DNA of 64,000 nt from assembly GCF_032118995.1 (NCBI RefSeq), contig NC_092666.1:7452501-7516500 (forward strand), read 5' to 3'. Position numbers and translations under genes: made by a program. Origin of the DNA: Asterias amurensis. Lineage: Eukaryota; Echinodermata; Asteroidea; Forcipulatida; Asteriidae. The notes below the pieces were generated by a model. The model did not search any database and was not told where the DNA came from. It worked only from the letters and a program-made list of their open reading frames with translations. The stretch's first letter is position 1, and the number at the start of each line of letters is the position of its first letter. Below, in pieces: positions 53,731-64,000 of this stretch.

Positions 53731-54225
53731 CCTAGACTTGTGGACAAGTCGTTAAATTGGCCCCACGCGCTGAGATAGTGCTCGCATGAGAGCACTCTCG
53801 CGTGAACTGATGGTTTCCGATTATGACTCTGAGGAGTCATAATCGAGAGAGAGCACTGTCTCAGCCCGAGGGGCAGATTTAACGACTTGTCCACAAGTCT
53901 AGATTCATCCTAGACTTGTGGACAAGTCGTTAAATCGACCCCACGCGCTGAGGAGTCCAAATCGGGGAGCCATCAGTTCACGCGAGAGCACTGATCTCGT
54001 GAGAGCACTATCTCAGCCCGAGGGGCAGATTTAACGACTTGTCCACAAGATTAATCCTAGACTTGTGGACAAGTCGGTAAATCGGCCCCACGCGCTAAGG
54101 AGTCGAAATCGGGGAGCCATCAGTTCGCGCAAGAGCATTGATCTCGTGAGAGCGCTATCTCAGCCCGAGGGGCCGATTTAACGACTTGTCCACAAGATTA
54201 ATCCTAGACTTGTCCACAAGTCTAG
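53731..54225. repeat. Tandem foldback elements sharing CTAGACTTGTGGACAAGTCG ends
   Basis: CCTAGACTTGTGGACAAGTC opens units at 53731, 53909 and 54056. Each closes with its inverse (GACTTGTCCACAAG) near 53900, 54050 and 54196. A last small hairpin, CTAGACTTGTCCACAAGTCTAG, follows at 54204-54225. Interiors contain GCCCCACGCGCTGAG, GCCATCAGTTC, GAGAGCAC and CTCAGCCCGAGGGGC. The units are 145-175 bp and adjoin directly. Non-coding; no TTAA flanks. Confidence 0.8.
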
Positions 54226-54639
54226 ATTATTCCTAGCTTCTTTTTTTTTATTGCCGGCGTTTGCAGCAAACTTCGGGTCAGGAAAGTGTGGACTTGGGGA
54301 AATTGACATGGCAAGGCTCCCCACTATATCTCTGAATTGCTTCAAGTTTACACTTTGTCATGGAGTCTTTGATCATGTTCCATGCTTCTCCTCATTGAAC
54401 CCCAGTCTCAACACTCATGGAGTGACAGGTCTTTTTCTTCAGCTTTGCCATGCATCTGGAACATCATCATCATCATCATCATCATCGTCGTCATCATTCT
54501 CTTAATACATTATGGGGACGTTAAGCTGCCAAACCAATGGGTTCTAATGCTCTTCGCCACAGCTGCCACGCAGATACTCAAAGTCCGCAAGGTAGGCAGG
54601 GGCGGGATCCTCCCCGTGCGTCGACATTCAGCTTAATGG
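54226..54639. other. No assigned gene; ATC microsatellite
   Basis: An ATCATCATC-type microsatellite lies at 54461-54500. Neighbouring sequence may belong to the RTE-like fragment downstream but is not in a recognisable frame. Confidence 0.4.
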
Positions 54640-55146
54640 TCACATGGGAAGGTGTATCCTCTGGGATGTCATCAATGATGGTGGTCTCCGAGATTGTTGC
54701 ATTAGTGATGAAGTAGACACTTTAGGCTGAAGGCTTGGAGCCTTCCTGTGTCGTCTGCCCGGAGTGTCCATGTTTCTGAGCCAAAGAGTAGGACGAGGAG
54801 GACACAGGTAGTAAATACCTTCAGCTTGGTTGTGAGCTTCAGGCGTTTGTTTCTCCAGACACAATCTCATTGGCCAAAGGTGGATGAGGCAAGTCCAAGA
54901 CGTCGGAGAATGTCGGGGGAGGATGAGCCGGAGGAATGGATGTCACAGTCGAGATACCTGAACTTCTGTGTAATTTGGACAGAGTTACCCTCAACGTTGA
55001 CTGAAGCAGGTGTTTGGCGGAGGTTGGTACAGTTCTGGATCTTGGTTTTTGCCCATGATGTGTGCATCCCCATCATCTCAGCTTCTTCCTCGAATCTTTG
55101 GAGTGAGGAACAGTGCAGCGTCGTACTGGCACTCTCTACCACTTAA
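54640..55146 (-). pseudogene. RTE-like reverse transcriptase fragment
   Basis: Minus-strand frames read FEEEAEMMGMHTSWAKTKIQ, then ITQKFRYLDCDIHSSGSSSP and DILRRLGLASSTFGQ, then in another frame KLTTKLKVFTTCVLLVLLFG and SETWTLRADD. This is the block after the RT catalytic core of RTE-type LINEs (KFTYLG.DI.S and LLYG.ETW). Frame changes near 54867 show decay. Confidence 0.8.
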
Positions 55147-55650
55147 TCTTGGATCTTTTCTTTGTACCACAAAATTTAAATCTAATCAAAACTTATCTTA
55201 TGCCACAGGTTTTCAATTAGGACTAATTTTGTTGTGTCTGTTTTCTTTAATTTTGTTTTTGGTTTTTACTACGCCTTGAACACCCAGCATGGTGGATATG
55301 TGCACATTACAAGACTTTAGTTTTATCATTACTTTTAGTTAATACCAGGCAGGCCAACCAAGGGTATTTTTTAATTTGGAAAAGAAAAAGAGCTAACACC
55401 AAAACAAACCCAGTCAATTAATTATTATATTTCTATCGGATTTCTTTATTTTTCTTAGATAGCCAGCACCACATACTTCTTCGCAAGAGAGTACTCTTTC
55501 CAGCCAATCAAATGGATCACTACAAGAAATCTCGCTTGGCCAATCAAAGCAAGCCTCTTATAAAATGAATGAAACAACGGCTCAGATTGGTCAGACACCT
55601 AGACGAATCAGGAGGTATGATATTCAACCCTGAACTATTAGTAATAAAAA
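55147..55650. other. No recognised gene
   Basis: T-rich sequence; an 89-codon frame at 55010-55279 has no recognisable domain and overlaps the LINE fragment on the other strand. Confidence 0.4.
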
Positions 55651-55652
55651 AT

Positions 55653-56004
55653 GGTATAATAATAATAATAACAAGTTCTTATATAGGGCATTTCACAATA
55701 AACCGTATCAATGCGCTTTACATTAGTCCCCTGGTCATTGAGCCAATAAACATCCCTTTAATCTTTCTCAGCTCCCATTAGGGAGTATACAGCCCCGAGC
55801 TGCTGTGCACTCCAAAAGCTTTTCATTCACAATATCAACCTCTACCCTGGCAGGTACCCATTTATACCCCTGGGTGAAGAGAAGCAATTATAGTAAAGTA
55901 TCTTGCTCAAGGACACAAGTGTCACGACCGGGATTTGAACCCACACTCCGGTGAATTCAGGCAGAACTTGAATTCGATGCTCTTAACCACTCGGCAGTGA
56001 CACT
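55653..56004 (-). mobile_element. tRNA-derived SINE with LINE-type 3' tail, full length
   Basis: Minus-strand order: tRNA-like head (A and B boxes as at 1-222), body, then a tail that on the plus strand reads TTCTTATATAGGGCATTTCA ... CAATGCGCTT (55677-55717), ending in an ATAATAATAATA microsatellite at 55653-55670. The same tail occurs at the 3' end of the LINE at 58900-59782, next to the same kind of microsatellite. Confidence 0.82.
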
Positions 56005-56237
56005 CTATGATAAACAAGTTTTATTTATCATTTCGAAAATTGGTGTGACTTCGAAGTAAAAGTAGTGACATTTTGTGAAGTTATAACACTTTCAAGTAAT
56101 GTGTTTTAATGGTTTTCAAATTCGAAAACAATCTGTTTATTATGTCTATAACACTCATGTATGCAACTATGGTGAAATTGGCGTTTCATGCATTTGTCAC
56201 TTATTATTATGTCCTGAGTAGCTCGGACATTATTTTA

Positions 56238-56608
56238 TTAAAAAAGCACTGGACACTTTTGGTAATTGCTCAAAATAATTGTTAGCATACAAACTTTTTT
56301 GGCAACAAGCATTGGAGAGCTGTTGGGGAGCATTGTGATAAACAGCTCCCTCTGAAGTAATGTGGTTTTTTAGAAAGAAGTAATTCTCACTGAAATAATT
56401 GAATTTGATTTCATGACCTCAGAACTGATTTTGAGGTCTCAAATTCAGGCATCTGAAATCACACAACTTCGTGTGACAAGAGTTTTTTTCTCCCATTATT
56501 ATCTCACAACTTCATAGTATGAACAGTTGAGTTCAAGATGTTGAGATACACGTAGTGAGAAGACTGGTCTTTGACAGTTACCAAAATGTGTTCAGTGTCT
56601 TTTTTTTG
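56238..56608. mobile_element. Family A element (copy 2 of 456-825)
   Basis: Same termini and interior as in copy 1, with a few substitutions. Confidence 0.75.
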
Positions 56609-56717
56609 ACAAGGTTGGATTGAAAATTGCAACCAAACTTTCTATTCAGTCCTGCTAGGGTCATTTTTTATTTGAAGAAATTAATCAATGTATTTAATTC
56701 AACTTTTTTCTGTTTTA

Positions 56718-57068
56718 TTAAAGGCACTGGACACTAACGGCAATTACCTAAAATAATTGTTAGTAATGGAGAGCTGTTTATGGTATAAAACATTGTGAGA
56801 AACGGATCTCTCTGAAGTAACGTAGTTTTTTAGAAAGATGTAATTTCTCGCAAAAACATTTGCATTGAATTCAAGACCTCAGCTGAGTTATCAGCTGATG
56901 TCTCGAAACTTTTGCGACAAGGGTGTTTTTTTCTTTCATTATAATCTTGCAAGCTCGATGACCAGTTGATTTCAAATCTTGACAGGTTTGTTATTTAAAG
57001 CATATTTTGAGATACACCAATGAGAAAACTGGTCTTTGACAATAACCAAATGTGTCCAGTGCCTTTGA
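56718..57068. mobile_element. Family A element with intact right end
   Basis: TTAAAGGCACTGGACAC at the left and AATGTGTCCAGTGCCTTTGA at the right. The right end is the form lost at 1260-1275. Confidence 0.8.
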
Positions 57069-58024
57069 ACATTTCAAATGTAGAGGCTAGTTTAATAATG
57101 TTTGATGCAACTTGTCCTCCGTCTTTATGCATTGAAATGTATGTAATAAGATTGTATTTCTGGCTTGATCTGCTGAGTGTCTTGCCATTTACAAGATGCC
57201 AAATGCCAAGTCTCTGTTTTAACTCTGTAAATAAAGTAAGTTTTTAACCAGTTTAAAAAACGGGTTTAAATGTTACTTTTAATCTTTGGGCCACAACCCC
57301 TCTTGGGTTATAAACTTAGGCATGTTCTTATAAGTCTTAGATAAAAAAACTTTTATTCAAAGGCCACTTTCACTATTATACTATCACCCTGATATTGTTT
57401 CACACTCAAATAACCATTTTCTCCTGCGTATAGGATGCCGTGTATCTGAGCTTTAAGGTAGACACCAAATCACATTAAATCTATCTGTGTGGCTTATTTG
57501 GTATCTTAGAAGTGAGAATCATGAATTTAATTTTAACAAACAATTGATATGGTGGTAGGCTTTTAATGTATATTGTTGAACCGCCACATTTATTTGGTTG
57601 ATTTTTCCTTACATGCCAAGTGCCTTGTATCTTGTATGCAGGAAAGGACTGAAAACAAATCACTGAAATCATTCTGATCGGTAAATTTTACTGTCCAAGT
57701 TCTTGGTCTACGTTCTGTTTAACTGGGGTCCCTTGCTTAATTTTAGCATGGTTGTAAACTGTAGCAATGTTTAACAAAATTTCGCAAGAACACTTGGGCA
57801 GTAGAAACAAATTGTTGTCCTTTCACATGACTACATCTTTGTAAAATTTAACAACCATGCTACAATTTAGCAATGGACCCTTGCTAAAAGTGCTCTCGTG
57901 TGAATTAAGCTTTAAGTGTGATCTGTAAACTCGAATAATACTTCTTGTTTTACGAGTCGATATGGTGCTACCTAGGTGTCTGTAATTTTGGACATTCTCG
58001 TTTCTTGTTTCGTTTTTGTTTTAG

Positions 58025-58413
58025 TTAAAGGCAGTGGACACTAATGGTAATTTCTAAAGACTTCTCTTCACAGTTGGTGTATCTCAACATTATATGCATT
58101 AATTAACAAAGCTGTGAAAATTTGAGCTCAATCGGTCGCCGAAGTTGCGAGATAATAATGAAAAAGAAAACACCCTTGTCACAGGAAGTTGTGTGCTATC
58201 AGATGCTTGATTTCGAGACCTCAAATTCTAAATCTGAGGTCTCGAAATCAAATTCATGGAAAATTACTTCTATTCCGAAAACTGCATTACTTCAGAGGGA
58301 GCCGTTTCTCACAATGTTTAATACTATCAACCTGTTCCCATTATTTGTCACCAAGTAAGCTTTTATGCTAATAATTATTTTGAGTAATTACCAAAAGTGT
58401 CCACTGCCTTTAA
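58025..58413. mobile_element. Family A element (copy 2 of 2231-2619)
   Basis: TTAA at both ends and complete inverted termini. Confidence 0.88.
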
Positions 58414-58896
58414 GCAACCAAAAAGTTATCTTAATATTTTTTGTTCACAAATAAAAATAAACAAATAAATAAATAAACAATAGGAGAGAGAGAGAAAAAA
58501 CTAAGCTAAATAAATTTGGAAATAATTTAACAACAAAGAAGATTGGATACAAAGCAAAATATTGTAGGAGAGGGTTTTGATTTCATTCTTTGTCAAAGAC
58601 CACTTACTATAAAAGCATTCAGTCTTTCTGAATAATTTCCAGGGTCTCCATAATTTGTCTTGAAAGATTGAGAGATTGGGTCAATTCTAAATCGGTATAA
58701 ACGTATTGCTCGCGTAAGAAGATCAATTACATTTTAAACAAATCTTGTTTAAAAGCTCACGACACTACTGGCAATTATTCAAAATAATTGTAAAAAAAAT
58801 AACAACTTACTTTACCAAAAAGTTATCTTAATAGTTTTTTTTGCAAAACAACACTGAATACAAAAAAACAATAAAAACAAATAAAAACAAATAAAC

Positions 58897-58899
<3 letters not shown>

Positions 58900-58945
<46 letters not shown>

Positions 58946-59786
58946 GCTAATTCTTATATAGCGCATTTCATAACTGAAAGAAATACCAATGCGCTTAACA
59001 AAAAACAAAAGGCAAACAATAAAGCAACCAATAACAAAAAATACGCTAACAAAATGCAAACGAAAGGATTAAACTGAACAGAAGGCAATAGAAAACAAAT
59101 GGGATTTGAGCAGAGTTTTGAATTGTTCCATGCTCTGTGGAGAGCGGATGTAGCCAGGAAGAGAGTTCCAAAGTTGGGGGGCGGCACTAGAGAAAGTCCT
59201 TGAACCGAAGGATTTAGTTCGAACGGGTGGTATGGTGAGAAGATGTTGTGATGATGAACGGAGTGGACGGGCTGGTACATAAGGGATGATGAGGTCAGAC
59301 AGGTAGCTAGGGCATGTTCTATGGATTGCTTTAAACGTAGTGATGAGGAGCTTGTATTGAATTCTAAAAGAGATGGGAAGCCAGTGTAATTCTTTCAGAA
59401 CCGGAGTGATGTGTTTGCGCTTAGTAGAACGTGAGACCAGACGGGCAGCGGAATTCTGGATACGTTGAAGTTTAGCTATGTCTTTTGGGGGAATGTCAAA
59501 CAAGAGAGAGCTGCAGTTATCCAGAAGGGAGCTTACAAATGAGTGGACCAGAATCTCTGTAGTTTGCTTATCGAGAAGATGGCGCACTTTGCCGATTCTA
59601 TAAAGTGCGAATGAGGCTTTGCGACATACTATGTTCAGATGCTGGCGTAGAGATAGATGGCTGTCTAGTGTCACCCCAAGATCCCTTACTGCACCACTAC
59701 ATGAGACCCGGGTCTCACCAATGTGTACAGGAGGTAATTCTTGAGATCTCTTCTTCTGTGAAGTAACATAGAGAATTTCCGTCAAT
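58900..59786 (-). mobile_element. 5'-truncated L2-like LINE inserted only in copy 2
   Basis: The uninterrupted site at 3095-3110 reads AATAAACAATATGAGAG. Here CAAT is present on both sides (58896-58899 and 59783-59786), a probable 4-bp target duplication. The minus strand ends in an ATT microsatellite (58900-58945) preceded by the conserved tail TTCTTATATAGCGCATTTCA (plus-strand reading). It carries the C-terminal part of an RT polyprotein and no endonuclease. Confidence 0.9.
59069..59782 (-). CDS. L2/Rex-like LINE polyprotein, C-terminal fragment
   Basis: The frame is open from the insertion edge to a stop at 59069. Upstream codons of the longer frame belong to host sequence. Diagnostic blocks: VRDLGVTLDSHLSLRQHL, VHSFVSSLLDNCSSLLFDIP, LQRIQNSAARLVSRSTKR, ITPVLKELHWLPISFRIQYK and FSSAAPQLWNSLPGYIR. 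These are the classic C-terminal blocks of L2/CR1-group LINEs, after the RT core. There is no internal stop over about 235 codons, suggesting a young insertion, in line with its absence from copy 1. Confidence 0.9.
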   Translation of the reverse strand, partial: TEILYVTSQKKRSQELPPVHIGETRVSCSGAVRDLGVTLDSHLSLRQHLNIVCRKASFALYRIGKVRHLLDKQTTEILVHSFVSSLLDNCSSLLFDIPPKDIAKLQRIQNSAARLVSRSTKRKHITPVLKELHWLPISFRIQYKLLITTFKAIHRTCPSYLSDLIIPYVPARPLRSSSQHLLTIPPVRTKSFGSRTFSSAAPQLWNSLPGYIRSPQSMEQFKTLLKSHLFSIAFCSV

Positions 59787-60055
59787 ATGAGAGAAGAGAG
59801 ACAGAAAGAAAATAAGCTAAATAAATTTGGAACTAATTTAACAACAACGACCACTTGGATACAAAGTAAAATATTGTAGGAGAGGGTTTGATTTGATTCC
59901 TTATCAAAGACCACTTACTATAAAAGCATTTAGTCTGATTAATTTCCAGTCTCTCCATAATTTGTCTTGAATGATTGAGAGATTGGGTCAATTCTAAATC
60001 AGTATAAATGTATTGCTCGCCTAAGAAAATCAATTACTTTTTAAACAAATCTTGG

Positions 60056-60308
60056 TTAAAAGCTCACGGCACTACTGGCAATTATTCAAAATAATTGTAA
60101 ACAAAAATAACAACTTACTTGGTAACGAGCAATGAAGTTGTCTTGAATTCAAGCATCTGAAAGCACACAACTTGTGCGACAAGGGTGTTGTTTCCTCCAT
60201 TATTCTCTCGCAACATTGACGACAAAGAGTTCGAATTTTCACTGGTTTGTTACATGTATGTTATGCGTATGTTGATAAACACCTACCAAACGTGTCAAGC
60301 GCCTTTAA
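60056..60308. mobile_element. Family A element (copy 2 of 3378-3630)
   Basis: Diverged copy with the same ends as in copy 1. Confidence 0.6.
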
Positions 60309-60670
60309 ACAAATTGTAACCAAACATGATATTATATTCAGAAGATCAGTATTAAGTTTTAATAAAAAGCTTGTTCTTACTTACTTTTTTCCAAAATTGA
60401 AAAACTTATGGCTAGTTGACACAATAAGTGCACCATATCCTCAATATTATGGTTAAAAATGGTTCAATCTGGATAAAAACATCATTAACCATGAACCTAT
60501 GAAGAAATAAAATATGAAACCATCTCCAACTGACATCCTTTCGGAATTACGCTTTCCACTTATTCCAAATTTTGAAAGGACCTCGAACTTTGTCCATTAA
60601 TCTGTTGTTAAGAGATTTAACCAGGAATGAAGACTGATTGGGAAAATTATTATCTAGCAATGCTTCAATA

Positions 60671-61244
60671 TTCAAGGCACTGGACACCTTTGGTCAAAGA
60701 CCAGGGCCCTACTTCATGGCTCTGCTTACCGCAGAATTCTGCCCTGATGATCACGATTCCCCGCTATTGCAAGCGCCGAGTTTTTGCGTTAGCCTTGTAT
60801 GCGTAGAATGTCTAGTAACGCGGAGTACACACGCACATAAGCCAAAATTCGTCGATAACCTGTGAAATACGCTTGAGGTTATAGTTCATTGTTCCCTGCT
60901 TCCGTAAGCGCCGATTCTGTGCACGGTACAAGCAACGGGCTGAATTTTTGCCCAGTCTTCTCACTAGGTGTATTTCAAGAAATGCATAAAGTAATAAACC
61001 TGTGAAAATTTGGACTCAATATTTGTCGTCGAAGTTGCAAGAGATTGTGTTGACAGATGCTTGAATTAGAGATCTCATCTGAGGTCTCGAATATAAAAAA
61101 CTACGCTACTTCATTCAGAGGGAGCCTTTTCTCACAATACTTTGTACTGTCAACAGCCCTTCATTGTTTGTTTTTTACAAAGCTAGTTTGTTTGCTTACA
61201 ATTATTATTTGAGTAACTACCAAAGTGTCCATCAGTGCATTTAA
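60671..61244. mobile_element. Family A element with nested repeat (copy 2 of 3988-4553)
   Basis: The same GGGCCC-type insertion is present at about 60705-60945, so the nesting predates the split of the two copies. Confidence 0.7.
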
Positions 61245-61336
61245 GCGATGGGTTTAAGTGTTTATTCCAAGAAGTAGGGCATAGGTATTGCGTTTGCTTT
61301 AAAATGGAAATCACACAGTGAGCGCAAAATCTGCCG

Positions 61337-61747
61337 TTAAAGGCAGTGGACACTATTGGTAATTGTCAAAGAATAGCCTTCACAGTTGGTGTATCTCAAC
61401 ATATGCATACAATAACAAAAAACTGTGAAAATTTGAGCTCAATCGGTCATTGGAGTTGCGAGATAATGAAAGAAAAATAACCCTAGTCAGATTAAGTTGT
61501 GTACGTTTAGATGGTTGATTTCGAGACCTCAAGTTCTAAATCTTAGGTCTCGAAATCAAATTCGTGGAAAATTACTTCCTTCTCGAAAACTATGGCACTT
61601 CAGAGGGAGCCGTTTCTCACAATGTTTTATACAATCAACCTCTCCCCATTACTCGTCACAAAGATAGGTTTTATGCCAACAATTATTTTGAGCATGGAGG
61701 TAGGATAAGAAATTTTGAGTAATTACCAATAGTGTCCACTGCCTTAA
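61337..61747. mobile_element. Family A element (copy 2 of 4647-5058)
   Basis: Complete TTAA-bounded element with the same internal TTTTGAG duplication as copy 1. Confidence 0.85.
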
Positions 61748-61879
61748 AGCAGCTACATACTGGGACCAATTTCGTAGGCATGCAGGAATACAAAAAAACG
61801 TAAGCACATAAAAGTATTGCTTAGCAGAAACAGATTGTTAGCAAAAGAAGTTTGCATATTGTGGCTATCGTGGTATTTA

Positions 61880-62115
61880 TGAGATTGGGTCCAGATCGGA
61901 TCTCAGGTTCCAGATCCACCAAAGTAAGGTGCGCGACATGAGGATTTTTACAGTTACACACAGATGTGTTTAACAACCTTGTAAACTAAGTACTTGTAAA
62001 ATCACAGGCATATTACTCGGGTGAGATTGGAACCCACGACCCTTGAAATTCTAGAGCAGTGTCATACCAACTAAACCACATAGATTGCCCGGTGGCTACA
62101 CTAGAGGCAGTTCGG
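61880..62115 (-). mobile_element. tRNA-derived SINE (copy 2 of 5195-5425)
   Basis: Same A and B box remnants as copy 1. ATTCC/ATACC and TTTCCC/TTGCCC differences fall in the tRNA-like head. Confidence 0.6.
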
Positions 62116-63485
62116 ATATTATGTTTTAGCAGCGGGTACTGCGAACGATTTATTAATGTTAAATTTGCATCGGGGATAAAGAATATTCATTTTGTTTTTT
62201 ACCCACACACACCGACGTGTGTTAGCACTGTACATATGCCTACTCAGTACTCGGTACTCATATTTATTAAACCATCCTTCCACCATGGTTAATCTTAAAA
62301 CGAAATGGTGCATTGCCAACTGCTCATGAAAGCTGTGGGACATCTTAAAGTTTGTCCCGTTGTTATACAGAGAATCTTGCATCATCCATTTATTCCAATA
62401 ACAAGTCAAGGAAATAGTTGACATTCCTAGTTCAATGAAGCATAACCCTGTGTAGAAGTGGCGCTAGAAAATTTAGGTCAGACCGCTATACGCCATAGGA
62501 TACATGTCAATACCTTACATTATAGTAAATCAGTACTATCGAGAAACGATGTATAAAAAAGTGGAGCCGACTGGGGTTTACACTGACTTGCCATTCGAAA
62601 CAGCATTATTTCGACTGAAAGCTCCAGTCGATCACAAACGCAACATCAAACGAGGCTGATGTAAGATTTAAAGAGCTTTGAGCGGGGAGAGGCACAACAG
62701 CTAACAATAGCGAGAAAATAGCACCGTTTTCATTTCTGCGGACAGTTGGAAATTCGGTTGGGAAAACTGATACAAGCAAATCTGGTCGGATAACCATCAT
62801 CCAACGTCTCGAGAGATGGGAGAAAAACCAGCATTTCCTCAGAGGACAGACAGAGAGTTTTAGTATCAGAGGAGGCATCCAAGAAAGAATTGGAGCTAAG
62901 AAGACCGTAGATGCCAAGATGGCTACAGGACACTTTCTGCAAACTCTCATCTTTTACGAGGTAATGAAACTGATGTGTCGGTGTAATTGTTATGTCGCCC
63001 GATACAGCACCCTATTTGATGCCTATACGCAAAGCAAAGGCGAATAAAAGTTGAGTTTTGTTCGGTGGGAGGACTTAGCGTTGGCTGCAAGAATGCAACA
63101 GCGCGGTAATAGTTGCCATACCTATAGACCTGGCGGCCATATACTTTCGTATTATTAAATATAGTGTACGGATTTACAGTACAAAGAGTCCTATACAGAT
63201 CTACCATTCCTAGTTCATCGAAGCATTACCAGGTGTTTTTTTAAAGCAAAGGAGGCGCTAGAAGATTACAGTTCAGCCCGTTATACGCCAAATAGTCTAG
63301 TCTTTAAAGGCCCCCCAAAAATGACTTGACCTGTAGACGAAATTCCAACACCACATCGAAAAAGTAGAAAAAAAGCAAGCAGGTAAAATATGCATTGTTT
63401 GTGAAATTTCAAGTTGCCATTTTGCCTCTAGGTACATTAATGTATGTATGTATCCCTGGTAGTAGTCAAAGTTATATCATTTTCA

Positions 63486-63746
63486 CAAATATGCCTCAAA
63501 ATTGAGTGGTTTTCGTTTTACCTCGTCGATAAACACGGTCGGCCATTTATGGGAGTCAAAACTTTGACTCCCATAAATAGTCGACCGAGTTAGTTCACGA
63601 CGTAAAATGAAAACCGTGCAATTTTGAGTGATACTTGTGTGGATCATTATATTCTACTTTTAAAACATCTTTCTAACCATATGCAAACGGTTTCAAACGC
63701 TGTTCATAGACCAACTCGTCCGATCTAAGGCAACGTGTTCCTTTAA
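63486..63746. mobile_element. Family B element, right part only
   Basis: The left end is removed by the deletion that joins TCATTTTCAC to AAATATGCCTC. The right end, CTAAGGCAACGTGTTCCT plus TTAA, is intact. The central hairpin is kept. Confidence 0.85.
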
Positions 63747-64000
63747 TGAGGTTCCAAACTTTACAAGTTTTTTATCCCTAGCCCTGTCATGGGGGTTCCA
63801 GTATAATTTAATTAAATTTGTTTAATTAAGATTACGTGCGTAACAAGCCCCTACAAATGCTTGCAATAATGAGTGCACCTTTTTAAGGCCTGACCACACA
63901 AGGTCAGTAGATGTTAGGGAGGTTGACAGCCTTACCTAGTGGTGCCCAGTCTAAGGTGTCCAGCATAATTTAAAGCGCAAGTGACATAATTATTTCAATA

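Larger units (their letters stand above)
55783..64000 (+). repeat. Large duplicated segment, copy 2
   Basis: Matches 1-8015 in order and orientation. The offset is 55782 at the start and 55985 at the end. Scattered single-base differences are few. Major differences: LINE insertion 58900-59786; absence of the equivalents of 6280-6357, 6871-7348 and the foldback element at 7665-7830; and an intact right end of the second family A element. Regions not listed separately hold the same content as copy 1. The match runs to the window end. Confidence 0.95.

Noticed and set aside
58823-59059. 78-codon minus-strand frame with a run of 17 tyrosines
   Set aside because: The tyrosines are the translation of the ATT/AAT microsatellite tail of the LINE; not a protein.

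Overview
The window is eukaryotic, intron-rich, AT-rich animal DNA that is mostly transposons and satellites. The best guess is an echinoderm, probably a sea star. The evidence is many copies of TTAA-flanked foldback elements of a kind I associate with sea star genomes, a Mag/SURL-type Ty3 retroelement, CR1/L2/RTE-clade LINEs, tRNA-derived SINEs, and spliced metazoan exons. There are no bacterial operons, rRNA genes, CRISPR arrays or convincing functional tRNA genes. Most short open frames lie inside repeats.

Layout. 1-8015 and 55783-64000 are two copies of one segment, nearly identical apart from large indels. They form either a direct segmental duplication about 55.8 kb apart or two haplotypes joined in an assembly. 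Between them lie: two foldback elements and a 655-bp tandem array (7.7-10.9 kb); AT-rich DNA (12-12.9 kb); a small predicted secreted-protein gene with three coding exons (14103-19359), whose second intron is filled by a 29-bp minisatellite arranged in a higher-order repeat; palindrome-rich satellites (20.1-22 kb); irregular ~190-bp repeats (22.6-23.7 kb); and a degenerate ~220-bp array (24.7-25.9 kb).

From about 27 to 53 kb there is a plus-strand gene or pseudogene in pieces. Exons at 52127-52255 and 53063-53148 encode an ERCC6L2-like SNF2 ATPase start, and the second is frame-shifted. Earlier candidate exons at 32967-33024, 36603-36679 and 42880-43092 are phase-compatible. Its presumed introns hold a CR1-type LINE inserted in a G-rich satellite (28.3-31.7 kb), a putative DNA transposon (33.35-34.99 kb), an RTE fragment, a G-rich higher-order satellite (43.1-46.3 kb) and a degraded Ty3/gypsy element with 121-bp LTRs (46903-51598). 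A foldback array (53.7-54.2 kb) and an RTE-like fragment (54.6-55.1 kb) complete the unique part.

What connects the parts: at least four foldback families (A-D) share TTAA flanks, pointing to a common piggyBac-like mobilising activity (inference). A SINE and an L2-like LINE share their 3' tail, pointing to a SINE/LINE partnership. The two 8-kb copies differ by a LINE insertion, a foldback-element insertion and deletions, so they record recent activity. Exon predictions rest on reading frame, splice dinucleotides and phase only.
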